64,000 nt of DNA from Isoetes taiwanensis (GCA_021234155.1 JAJEKV010000795.1:1-64000); one strand, 5' to 3'; positions 23,626 through 33,753 are shown, counted from the stretch's first letter. Translations and numbers: made by a program. The notes: generated by a model from the sequence alone, not told the origin.

Positions 23626-23761
23626 GAAATCGCGCCGAGCGCATTTTGATAGATGCCTTACTACGGAAAACATAAATGGTACACAAGAAAAGTATCAGAC
23701 ACAGCCAAAAACAATCATATCAGAGACGCTCTACATTATAAATCGCGCCGAGCGCGTTTTT
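23626..23761. repeat. Two GC palindromes inside gene B intron 1
   Basis: GAAATCGCGCC-GA-GCGCATTTT at 23626-23646 and AAATCGCGCC-GA-GCGCGTTTTT at 23740-23761, in the intron between 24121 and 23598. Confidence 0.8.
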
Positions 23762-24242
23762 AAGAGAGGCCCTACAGACGCTCTATATTATAAGAGACAT
23801 ACTAGGCTACAAAAAAGACTTCTCCAAAGAACTGGAGAATACAGAACAAAACTATAAACAAACAAGTGCAAGAAACTATAATTAAACGGTCTACATTATA
23901 CGAAATGGAGAATACAAAACAAAAAACACAGAGTACAAGAGAAGATTATAAAAAAAAACACACAAAACAAGGTAGTAAAAGCAGTAGAAATGACACAGAA
24001 ACAATATAAAAGGTAGAAAATACACAGAGACAGTAGAAAAATGATAAAAAACGACACAGACAGTAGACAAAACTTAGAAATAACGCAGAAACTGTAGAAA
24101 TCGAGAAGAAATAGTAAATACCTGCTTCCTGAGTGCTGTCGACCTGTTCAGGAACTTTCTGAGTGTTGGGCCGTCGTCCAGCTCTCCCTGCGTGTCTTCC
24201 TTCGCCTCTACCTCTCGTTGCGCCAGATGCTCCGGACGCCAT

Positions 24243-24620
24243 ATCGCTGCAATGTTCGAATGCAATGTTATGGGACGCGATTCAAATTTATACGTATGGG
24301 TGCATTATCTGAACCGTCAGATTGCTATCCGATTTTAAATTACAATTTATCCCGCCTATATTAACCGCTTATCCCGCTCATTTCAAATTAAAAACTTAAT
24401 TTTCTTATTAAAGCACATCCACGAATATTTATTTTTATTATTTTCAAGAAACGCCTATGTGGCACGCCGAATTATTCATTCGCCACCGAAGTTTTCAAGA
24501 AACCGCATCAACTCGCCGACTTCTTCCGGTCGACCGCCTCCTCGCCTGATCAACTCGCCTCCTCGACTGATCGACCGCCTCGACTTAGCGATCGCCTCCT
24601 CGACTGATCGACACGCTATC
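24243..24620. promoter_or_regulatory. Shared divergent promoter of genes B and C
   Basis: 378 bases separate the ATG of gene B (minus, 24242) from the ATG of gene C (plus, 24621). A TATAAATTT box reads on the minus strand at 24284-24292, about 45 bases before gene B's ATG. The gene C side has a leader of repeated GCCTCCTCGACTGATCGA units (24530-24610). I see no clear TATA for gene C. Confidence 0.5.
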
Positions 24621-24981
24621 ATGTCAGCCGAACTATGGTGAGTGCTATCAGTAGGATTTGAAGACTGTTCTTGAAACATATTATATTCTTGAAGACTGTT
24701 CATGTGAAATCATTCTTTTAATATTTTCAATTATCAGCGTCGGAGAAGAATGCTATCTATTAACAGCAAACTTGAAGCGTCGACTTGGATTATGTAAAAT
24801 CGAAGACATGGACCCTGAATCTAAGTGCCATGGTGTCCCTCTTGGAAACAGTTTCTGTAAAGTTAGCATTATAAATTGCAACTATGAGGATGAAGCTCTT
24901 CCAAGAAGACATCCTGGTGGCGACACAATCGGGGAGAGCGTGGGCACATTTGTGGCGTGGCCAAAAGAACGTCTAAAAAAG
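24621..24981 (+). CDS. Gene C: spliced gene with DUF8039-like domain, 3' exons not found
   Basis: Exon 1 (24621-24637) encodes MSAEL and ends at TATG|GTGAGT. Exon 2 (24738-24981) opens after TTATCAG in matching phase and encodes a compact domain with HGVPLGNSFCKVSIINC and TIGESVGTFVAWPKERL, ending at a GTATGT donor. The pattern of hydrophobic strands ending in GTFVAWP resembles the domain listed as DUF8039 in plant transposon-derived proteins; this is from memory and needs a profile check. A similar segment precedes the transposase-like part of the gene at 36136. The next exons could lie beyond gene A, in the DUF7869-like block at 29.9-32.7 kb on the same strand, which would place gene A inside an intron. 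Confidence 0.45.
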
Positions 24982-25420
24982 GTATGTACAGACCTTCTGA
25001 TACAAAGAAGCTATAATTTTATAGATCTTAAATTATCAAAAGGTATGTATAATGAGGATAAACAGGATTGCAAATTAAACGTGAGTGTTGCATCACTCCC
25101 GTTTCAAAGATTCCCTTGAAAAAAACACTAGGATTTAAAAAATGATCATTTTCAAAAGAAGTTGGGGATTTCAAGTGAAACAAACTATTTTATCGTGCAT
25201 TTTGGACTCTTTTGAAGTGATAATCTTGCATTTGTAGAAAAGAGCACTTGGAAATGGCAAAATTCCAGACATTAATACACGAGGAATATTACTATGAATT
25301 CGAGGACATCCAAAAAACGAAAAAAAAAAAAAAAAAAATTATTAATTTTTTTCAGTACATCAAATATGGCAATATTTTATAGCCAGTAGTAAATAATTTA
25401 GCAAAACCTAACTCAGAGGT
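24982..25420. other. Intron or intergenic sequence downstream of gene C
   Basis: AT-rich, with an A-run at 25317-25339 near the end of gene A. No gene is supported. Confidence 0.4.
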
Positions 25421-26083
25421 CTAAATCGAAGTCCTCATCGTCTCACCTTTTTCTGTCTCTACAGTTTGCTCCTTTGTCACTGTCTTATCCTTGTTGGTGT
25501 CAATAGTCTCTTCAGGAATAGTAGCTAGAGCTACTTCTTTGAGCTCTGCAAAGGTAGCTTCATCTTCCAGAGAGCTTGTGAAAGGAGGTTGTATCTCAGA
25601 AGATGTCATTTTGGCAAAATCTGATGATGATTTGGCTCCCAACTCTTGATTTTCATCTGGTAGAGTTGGTAGAGCGCATAAACCGCATCTTAATAAAGTC
25701 TGAGACTCTCTATCAATGTCACAAACAACACAATTACGGCCCTTTTTAAGTGCACATGCTATTGTTATACCAGAGCCAGAGAAAGCATCTAGGACCCAAT
25801 CTCCTGGACGTGAAAACATATCCAGAAGATGGTTTATTAGCTTCTGTGGCTTCTGGTAATGATTCACAATTTTGCCTTGTGCACTTGGGTCCTGGAGCTT
25901 CGTCTTCTTTGGGAACTCTAGGACATTAGAAAAATTTTGGCGGTGTCAGCGTTGTTAAAGTGCTCCATGGTACGCTTCCCATCGAAACTCGGTAAGCTAC
26001 ATGGAGATACTCGACCTTTTCGCTGACCTCGGTCCTCCACCATGGTAGTTGATATTAGTTTTGTACCTGCAAGATCGTATTCC

Positions 26084-26120
26084 AGAATAGTAAGTACGTA
26101 TTCCAGAATAGAAGATGACG
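26084..26120. repeat. Two TATTCC-GGAATA-type palindromes in gene A intron 4
   Basis: CGTATTCCAGAATAGTAAG followed by TACGTATTCCAGAATAG; degenerate relatives of the arrays in introns 1 and 2. Confidence 0.75.
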
Positions 26121-26917
26121 AGTTACAACTGCAACAATGACTCAAAACTTGAAAGAAAGAACGTTTCAACTGCAATGGAGATTTGAAGACTCACCAGACC
26201 ATATTTTCATAACCGGCTTGCACAGGAGAACCGAAGTAGTTCTTGAAAGTAGCTTCTACAAGTCCGGATTGCATGCTGGAGTGGAACACAACAAGACGCC
26301 TTGGTGTTTTTTTTGTGGTAACCTGCTTAATTCCGTCGACGAAAGCATTAAATTCTGAGTGTTTGAATGGCTGATCGTCGTGGCGGCTATCCCGACTTAA
26401 ACCCATACGGCAAGTCTGCTATGACCAATGTAAAATCTTGTGGCTTTACACTTCCAGCCAACTTAGTGCAATCCCCATGAACGATAGAATAATAATTATT
26501 TTGATCAAACATGGAAAACCTCTCGTAGTCGGACGGCTCAACATCAACAATACGCCTATCCGCTAGAGTTCTCTCTTCTCTGGCAGTCCTTACAAGATGC
26601 ATAAAACCTTCTGGTAGGTCCTTGTTCTTCTTCTTGCTCTGTTAGTAAAAGATGTTAGGCAGGCATCACAAAAGAAAAACATTAAAAGCGAAAAAAAAGC
26701 GTACCCGACCCTCAAAATTTGGAGCGTATTGGATAATACGCTCGTCGGAAGTTGCTATGGGATAGAGTTCTTTACATCTGTCCCAGCTGTCCACGTTCAA
26801 CTGCTCCATTAGACATGTTTGGCACGTAATAACATTTTTCTGGCTGGAAGTCAAGAACAATTAAACAAGGTGAGTATTGTTTTCTGAGAAACGAAAGCAA
26901 TAAGAAAAAGCCACAGT

Positions 26918-27235
26918 GTATTCCGGAATACCCTTTGTCTTACAAGCCAAAAGCAAAAGTGTATTCCGGAATATACCTCTGCTTTAAGTTTGAAGCAAAA
27001 GTGTATTCCGGAATACACTTTTGCTTTTCGTTCGAAGCAAAAATGTATTCCGGAATACACTTTTGCTTTACGTTTAAAGCAAAAGTGTATTCCGGAATAC
27101 ACTTTTGCTTTACGTTTAAAGCAAAAGTGTATTCCGGAATACACTTTTGCTTTGGCTTGTAAGCCAAAGTGTATTCTGGAATACACATTGGACTACTTAC
27201 AGAAGCCAAAGTGTATTCCGGAATACACCTTGGCT
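26918..27235. repeat. Array of palindromes in gene A intron 2
   Basis: Eight units are centred on TATTCCGGAATA (one reads TATTCTGGAATA), spaced about 41-45 bases. The best units are perfect 36-base palindromes made of AAAGCAAAAGTGTATTCC and its complement, separated by short TACG-type spacers. The array fills most of the intron between 27295 and 26844. Open frames run through it on both strands only because the sequence is self-complementary; they are not genes. Confidence 0.95.
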
Positions 27236-29217
27236 TCTAAAAAAACATTTCTTGCTACGGAAGAAAAATTTAAATGAAAGTTCTGTCGTTCTTACTTGTG
27301 AAGTTCCTTGGACATCTCTTCAAGCGTAAACTCTTTATCAACGACCTTCTGCAGTAGCCTTTCTAGTATGTCCATGTCTGTAAAGCCCTGCATTTCTCTC
27401 CAGACCGTGATCGTCGTTTTCTTCTTCGGGACGTCAGAACCTTTCTTCTTTTCTGAGACCTTCCCTTTACTTTTTAATTCACCACGCTCGAACATGGTAA
27501 AAATTTCATTTTGTAGGTCCCATATCGCGCACGGTAACAAACAAGGTTAGTTTTCGCATGGTTATTCGAATCTGAAAAAAAACGCACCGCCATCTCTCGA
27601 AGGCTAGTTGAAACCAGTTGTCATGCGGTATGAGAGACTGCCGTTTATTAGCTTCATCGTACTTAAGGCAGCACTCCACAGCGCACGCTTCCTTTAGTTC
27701 TAACGAGTATGCCGGCTTCTTCAAATCTTCTCCATATTTTTCCTTAAAAATTATGTACTCCCTGTGCATGAATCGGATCTTGTCGACGAAGTTCATCTTT
27801 AATTTGTACTCGTTGTCAGCATTATGGGTGTTGGCAACGATTTTTGCTTCCTCGTCGGTGAGACCACAGTAAACTGCGCACAAGACAGAGAGGTACCTGG
27901 GGTTTTTCTTTTCTTTGTACAGCTGCCTTCTTGCCTTGAAGCTATGATTTCCCCAAGGCGTAGTGTGTGTATGTTTTGCGTTTTTTCTGTCATATTCACG
28001 GGGGTTTGACATTGCTCCCTGTCAACAAGGACAACTATTGGGGCGACATGAGCATTTGGATTGCTCCTAATTCTGTCCTTCAAGTTCCTTAAGTGGTCGG
28101 CATAAATTTTTCGAACTTGAAGCGGCCTTTCACCAGACTCATTCTTTGGGGGCAGCCTCATGCTAGTCACAGGAAGATAAATTACCCCTTGTACAAATTT
28201 TTCTCTGTTAATAACCTCCATTCTTTCAGAGGTCTTATCAACCTTCTTTTCCTTTATTGCAACCCCGGGAGCTTTTCCTTTCCCCTTTTGTTTTTTTGAG
28301 GTTTCCTTGGGGACTTCTGTGATTTCAAGCTACTGTACTTTTCGCTTCTTTGGTTCTTTAGCAGCTATGGTTTGTCTTGGCCTGCTAAGTTTCTTTGGCC
28401 GCGCAGGGGGTTCTTCCTCCTCTTCTTCCTCAAAACCTTTATCTGACGACCTCCCTGAAGAACTAGCAGAAGGTGGTGATTGTGATCTTTCTCCATCTGA
28501 TTGCTCGGACTCACTGACAGGAAAGTCCTCGCTTGTGCTGGAACAAACCTGCCTAATACATGAACACAGGCTTCGTTTTGTCCGGTAGTGTGAAAAGAAT
28601 TTGTACAGTGCCGGTGGTTGCACAGTGACAATTTTAAAGAATGCGATGTCCACAACAATGAAGCCTTGGGAGGTCTTGAAGGATAGCCTCCCCACCTGAC
28701 CTCCTTGTTCGGCAACCTCGGAGACATCTTTTATAAGGTTAACAAACTCGGAGTCGGCGTACCTTTTGTTACCAGCAATTTTATAGACGTACAAAAACGT
28801 CAGTGTGCTGTATTTTCCATCTGCACCCCTGGTCACGAACCATTGCGTTTGAAAGTTCTCATAAATAGCGGGCACATCTGTGTCAGCGGTGTGCTTCTGA
28901 GGGTGTGGACGCTTAGGCTTCTGAGATTTCTTTGATGCCCTCTTGCTTCCTTCTTCCCTGCCACTGAAACGTTTAAAACAACCATGTTAAGACAGAAATT
29001 CAAACGAAATTTGTATTCCAGAATAACATTTACTAATCTTGTGCCCTAAAAGGGCGGAAAAAAGCGGAAAACAAGCTAAAATGTTGTCACTCTAAGTCAA
29101 TTTCTTGTGCCTTAATTGGACTCGAAAGAGTAATTTTTAACTTAAAAAGTTGTCTGTTGCAGCTAAAAAGTGTGTTATTTTAGTTAAAAAAGCAAGCGTT
29201 CTCAAAACTACAAGCAA

Positions 29218-29490
29218 AATGTATTCCGGAATACACTTTGCTTACTGGCGAGGTGCAAAGTGTATTCCGGAATACACTTTACTCTACGCCTGAAGGGTCC
29301 GGAATACACTTTGCCCTTCAGGCGTAGAGTAAAGTGTATTCCGGATCTGGAGACGAGCAAAGTGTATTTCGGAATACACTTTGCCCTTCACCCGAAGGGC
29401 AAAGTGTATTCGGAATACACTTTGCACTTCGCCAGTGAGCAAAGTGTATTTCAGAATACACTTTGCTCTTCGCCAGATGGGCAAAGTTTT
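29218..29490. repeat. Array of palindromes in gene A intron 1
   Basis: At least seven centres of GTGTATTCCGGAATACAC type (some with TTTCGG or TTCGG variants) carry CAAAGTG/CACTTTG flanks. The region 29268-29348 forms a larger nested inverted repeat with arms CTCTACGCCTGAAGGG / CCCTTCAGGCGTAGAG. It lies between the 8-base first coding exon and exon 2 of gene A. Confidence 0.95.
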
Positions 29491-29739
29491 GGCCTACAGA
29501 AGCAAATCAGAAAACAAAAGAAAGACGTACTATGTACTTTACATGCTTACCTGTCCATTGTTTTCGCTATGTGAATCGGAATACAGCAAATGTATATTGA
29601 TCTAAGGCTTCGGGTGGCGACTAAATCTGAAAGCGGAATACGCAAATCGAAATTTCGAATTTTCCTTTTTAAAGGTAGGCAACTGTCAGTTGTGTTTTTC
29701 TATGTGATGCGGAATACGTCTTGTCCAAACACTCTGGAT

Positions 29740-29835
29740 AAGTGTATTCTAGAATAGCATTCTTGCACATACACAGCAAATGCTGCACACACAATACTAT
29801 TCCAGAATAGCATTTGTATTCTCGAATATCATTAG
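29740..29835. repeat. Degenerate TATTCnnGAATA palindromes upstream of gene A
   Basis: GTATTCTAGAATAGCATT, CTATTCCAGAATAGCATT and GTATTCTCGAATATCATT occur within 95 bases, 190-280 bases upstream of gene A's ATG, so the motif is also in the likely promoter region. Confidence 0.75.
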
Positions 29836-29879
29836 TCCAATCGACTTGTGAGTTAGTAACAAGCCCACAATTTTTTGCA

Positions 29880-32723
29880 GTTGTTTGACATGGTTAACCG
29901 CTTCGTGAACAAACTTCCACCACCATTTGTTTGCCCAAGTACCTCTACTTCAGATGGAACACAAGACGGAGATGCTTCTTCAACACCTACCTCGACAAGG
30001 TCTTTGTTGCTTTCGAAGACACTCAGGAGTCCAAGAACTAGTAGGCGCCACCACCTTTCCAACCCTCTCCAAGTCCGGTGGGAAACCGGCTGCCACCACC
30101 TTTCCAAGCCTCACATTTGTTGCGTAGCAATCTTCCACCACCATTTGTTCCATCCCCCGACACTACAATGGCTCGACCCTCGCAAATTTTTTGAACGGAC
30201 TACCTCCTCCGCGTTTGTTGTTTCTCCATCTTCACTTACACATGCCGGGAATACGACTCGTTCAAGAAGGCTGCGAGATTCTCCATCGTTTCTCCCACCA
30301 CGATTTCACTACAAATGAAGAGGCGACCGCAAAGCATCTACTCCTCTTCACACAAGCGTGGTGACACATGGGTTTGCGAGAATTTGACCGCTATAAGAGA
30401 GATGTTTGATCGAACTCCCGTGAAGACGCTACAACAACTTTTTTGGCACATCATATGCTGGCCCATCTCCTTCATTCAACACTTTGCACCTCCGCCTTTT
30501 TCGGGTACAACTTCCGTGGTTTGTTCTCCTCTACAAGCACACTACTAAGGGCGAGGAGGTCACCCCAGAGTAGAACTCTCTTGAGGAAGATGAAGACACC
30601 AACGAAGTGCAACGAGATTACGTTCTCTAGCCAGTCCACCAAAAAATTCAAGGTGGATTATGGTGTGAGAGCATGCTCCTCTGTAAGAAGAAGAAACCTT
30701 ATGGACGAGCATAAAATGAGAAGACTTTTAAGAAGTAAATGCTGCTCATTGGGTTGCATCAACAAATTTAACATGTCTAAATTACGAGCAATTAGAGACA
30801 ACTTCTGAGTTCAATGACATTGGCTGACGAGAATGCCTACTTGGCCTATCATGTAAGGCGGACCGCAACACCTTCTTGCACTACATTAACCGTCAAGAAG
30901 TTTGCCAGAAATGCTTTATGGTTGTCCACCGTTTAGGGACTACCAGAATGTCTAGAATACACAAAAGACTGGACAAAAATCCAGCAATTGATGATCATTG
31001 TGGACCAAGAAGAGTTGTAACCATGCATGCCCTTCTTCTTTGTGTCATGGATGGAGAAATATTTTAGAGAAACATGTGAGAAGGCGCCTAACAAACAACA
31101 TGTATCATTTAAGCGATAACATCACCAAAAAGATGTTTTTAATGAGTACAAAGAGACTTGCACTCAACTTCAGCACATCTCTTACTCACACTTCACCGGA
31201 TTGTGGAAAAGTGAATTGGGTTTAGTGAAAATTCCGTGAGACCTGAGAATGTCCATTTTGCTCAAGGTGTCTGAGAATTAAAAAGTCAAAGAGAAAGCGC
31301 AAAGGCAGAGGTCGAAAGAAGTAAGCTCATGTTCTTCAATCTCTCACTTGTTTTAAAAAAATGCTTTGACCTTATTTCTTTCTGAGATATTGTGCAATGA
31401 GAACCTTGCGGACATCGTGAACAACAAGAGAGAAGAAAGCTTGCCAAACACGAAAAAAAAAAGCTCTTGAGCGTCCACAACCGCAATATATGTCATTTGT
31501 GATTGATGGAATGGACCAAAAAAAAACTATACCACATTTCTTGAACATTCCTAAAGATGTGCCAGAGGAATGTTTTGTTAAGGTCCACCTTGTAGGAGCT
31601 ATGGTCTTCAAAGGAAGTCTAAAGTGCAAAGTATTTTTGACATATCCAAACTTGCATGGTGACCCGAACCTCACAATTACAATTCTTAACAAGGTCCTGT
31701 GCGAGCAAGAGCAATTACCACCAGTGCTTTACCTGCAACTTGACAATACTACAAGGGAGAACAAGAATCAAACACTCTTTGCATACTGTGCTATGTTAGT
31801 GGAGCTAGGGATCTTTAGAAAAGTGAAGCTCGGTTTTTTACTTGTAGGCCACACTCATGATCAGATTGACCAGATGTTCAACATATTTTCTGTGCGCCTT
31901 AGAAGGAAGAAGGCTTTCTCCCTTCCTACATTAGTTCGAATTATTGAAGATTCTTACACTCCCACTCCAGTGATCGATCTTCTTAAAGAGACTGCTGATT
32001 TCAGAGAGTTTGTTTTCTCTCAACGTTCAGACAGAGAACAAGTTGTGAACAAGTTGAATGATCTCACCTTTCAACATCACATCAAGTTCTACTTGAAGGA
32101 TGGCCAGAGTTTCTTACAGGGGCACCCGTTTACTCTGGAGTCCACAAGAGGGATTACGCTTCCTTAAATATATTCCAGACACTTCCTTCATAGAACGTGC
32201 TGAACAACTTCCTCTCAAAAATCCTAAGGAGTCCAAGTAGAAGAAAAGTACCCCAGAGTCATCCTTAAAAGCCATTGAAAATGGAATTTCCTCAGGCTTT
32301 AAGTACTTCTTAGAAGAAGATCGGATGTGGTGGAGTAATTTCTTTCTCGAACAGAAAATTGTTGTGAAAAATATAGCTCTAAGACAGTTGCAAGAACCAT
32401 TTCGATGGCCTAACACCTTCCATCAACCCCAAAGACAAAGCGAGGTCAAAGCAAGTGCTACATTAGCACCTGCAGTAGAAGAAGATAAGGATTGAGTCAT
32501 GTACCTCGGACCAAGACGCAGGAATGAACCTCAAGGTAATATCACAGAAATTACCAAGGGTATGATAATTGCTCTTCCAACTGAAGAGGATGACAAAGGT
32601 CGACCTTTCTGGATAGCAAAAGTGCTTGACACAGTCAAGGAGGAAGGCTTAGTCACTAAACTCAAGATTCATTGGCTTGCAAACACTTTCGAGAAAATGC
32701 TTTTGAAGGTAGATATGAGTTAG
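29880..32723 (+). pseudogene. DUF7869-like transposase relic, copy 1
   Basis: Broken frames read, in order: KCCSLGCINKFNMSKLRAIR (about 30745-30800); EVCQKCFMVVHRLGTTRMSR (about 30890-30950); a long frame 31490-32167 with FVIDGMDQKKTIPHFLNIPK, LYLQLDNTTRENKNQ and GFLLVGHTHDQIDQMFNIFS; and a C-terminal domain at 32499-32723. Asp in IDGMDQ, Asp in LQLDN and the later HTHDQID give a D..D..D/E set spaced as in the RNase H-like core of proteins annotated DUF7869 (family name from memory). The same blocks recur in the gene at 36136-40737, at clear but modest similarity. The first kilobase (29880-30600) has only short frames. Stops and frameshifts show it is dead. Confidence 0.6.
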
Positions 32724-33490
32724 AAATGAGAAGCCAAGGAAAAGGAAGAAAGTCCAAGAAGGTGGGTTGTAGGGATGAGTGATCCTTAATGACGTGACTA
32801 TATTGTGCTATGATTTTAAATTGAAAATCGACAATCGTCTATGCAGAGAACTATCAATTTGCTTAAAAAGCTTGTAATTACGAAGAAGAGGATGAAGAAG
32901 GTGGTGGCAATGCTACACCATCTGTTGATAGTGATGAGGAAGATAACTCAAGCACTTCCTCTAGTGACAGTGAAAGAAGTGAAGGTGATGAGGATGGCAT
33001 AAATGAACATGATGACGTCCTGGATCCCTCCTTCATCACTCCTCACACTTTTGCACATAACTGAGTCTTAGAAAAAGACTGTAAATTTTGCATGTGAATA
33101 TGAAGATTCTATCTTCAAATTTTGAGAATACTACAGTTTCAGTTACGGACTAACTTCAATTTTTTGTTAAATATTTTATCCTCTGAAATTAGGGTTTCTC
33201 ACGTAAAATATACTTCAAGAACATTCTATTTGCTAAGAAAATGACACTTTAAAACAGTCAATTCTTTCGTTGCACAAAAAAATTAGTCACTTTTGGGGGG
33301 GCCAAAATAGAATTTCATGCATCTTTTTTTTTTAACCTCGTTTTACCCCTTTTTGTAAAAAAAAAGGGAATCTTTAAGGAATATTCCTTTCGCTCTCGTT
33401 TCGATGATTTGCTCCCGTTTAATACGCAATCTTGTTGATAGTAAAAAAAAAAAGAATATATCATAACATCTACGTGATGTTGTGAATTTT
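32724..33490. other. Non-coding sequence with an acidic-coding relic
   Basis: 32890-33060 is rich in GAT/GAA/GAG codons and may be the acidic tail of the preceding relic. The rest is AT-rich with poly-T and poly-A runs. Confidence 0.35.
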
Positions 33491-33602
33491 GAATTCTTTG
33501 ATGCTCTTTAGCTAGTCTTATCAACCCCATGAAACTACAGATTAATGAGAATGTGTAGTTTCTTGGGGTTGGTCATACTGGCTGGAGGGCATCAAAGGAT
33601 TC
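33491..33602. repeat. Long imperfect hairpin
   Basis: Left arm 33491-33539 (starts GAATTCTTTGATGCTC, ends CATGAAACTACA) pairs with right arm 33554-33602 (starts TGTAGTTTCTTGGGG, ends GCATCAAAGGATTC) around a 14-base loop. The arms are about 49 bases with few mismatches. It could be a foldback element or a small-RNA precursor. Confidence 0.8.
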
Positions 33603-33667
33603 AATGTTTTCGACATTGCATATAAAAAAACATAATAAAATAAGCGTGACATAAAAGTTTAAGCTGC

Positions 33668-33753
33668 AAAATTGCGCCAGGCGCGAGTTTGTATTTATAT
33701 TCAAAAGAAATATAGTACATTTTTCCTTCTGGGAAAATGCGCCAGGCGCGAGT
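33668..33753. repeat. Two GC palindromes downstream of small gene E
   Basis: AAATTGCGCC-A-GGCGCGAGTTT at 33668-33690 and AAAATGCGCC-A-GGCGCGAGTT at 33734-33753, within 125 bases of gene E's stop codon. Confidence 0.85.

Larger units (their letters stand above)
19705..24242 (-). pseudogene. Gene B: ParB-like + inactive DNA methyltransferase-like + FCP1-like phosphatase domain
   Basis: Four exons are read by eye: 24242-24122, 23597-22553, 22162-20339 and 20254-19705, about 1,180 codons. Splice sites are canonical and phases agree. Order: basic N-terminus (GRGEGRHAGRAGRRP); ParB-like segment near 22900-22690 with MIIDGQHSSEAM; helical linker; methyltransferase-like fold in which motif IV reads FVLDSRGT and motif I reads VGGYVGREAL; C-terminal FCP1/NLI phosphatase-like domain with ILVFDLNGVLCKTL, CAIWSSMEN and IIIVDDA. 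It parallels gene A segment by segment. The catalytic DPPY-type and FxGxG residues are gone, and the phosphatase motif has DLNGV instead of DxDxT, so both enzymatic sites are probably inactive. Damage: in-frame TAG at 23287-23289 and 21560-21562, and frameshifts near 23060, 22620 and 20540. Confidence 0.6.
25421..29558 (-). pseudogene. Gene A: ParB-like domain fused to beta-class DNA amino-methyltransferase, decayed
   Basis: Five exons: 29558-29551 (ATGGACAG|GTAAGC), 28963-27296, 26843-26705, 26638-26195 and 26066-25421; all junctions are GT-AG and in phase. Domains: basic N-terminus; conserved segment around 28870-28600; Ser/Glu-rich linker; ParB/Srx-like domain (28220-27700) with VAPIVVLV, GNHSFKARRQL and VYCGLTDEEAKIVAN; helical linker; methyltransferase with motif IV VIADLPYG (26402-26424), FxK-type WYKTN, then HYQKPQKLINHLL, VLDAFSGSGITIACAL (motif I) and CVVCDID. 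Motif IV before motif I marks the permuted beta class of N6-adenine/N4-cytosine DNA methyltransferases. ParB-methyltransferase fusions are known in phages and bacteria. Damage: in-frame TAG at 28330-28332 and frameshifts near 27980, 27520, 26400 and 25930-26030, yet both catalytic motifs survive. Confidence 0.7.

Noticed and set aside
26851-27277. Open frames on both strands with repeated YSGIHFCF/IPEYTFA peptides
   Set aside because: They arise from the self-complementary palindrome array inside an intron of gene A; the frames mirror each other on the two strands and have no coding signal beyond the repeat.
21560-28332. Alternative genetic code (TAG read as an amino acid)
   Set aside because: Frameshifts in the same genes show ordinary decay, and CAG-to-TAG deamination explains the stops; kept only as a minor possibility in the findings.
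26918-29490. CRISPR-like array
   Set aside because: Units are palindromes with short, similar spacers in a plant gene's introns; there are no unique spacers and no cas genes.
30315-30808. Independent genes in the short frames at 30.3-30.8 kb
   Set aside because: The Cys-containing part matches the N-terminal zone of the DUF7869-like gene at 36.7 kb, so these are pieces of one relic.
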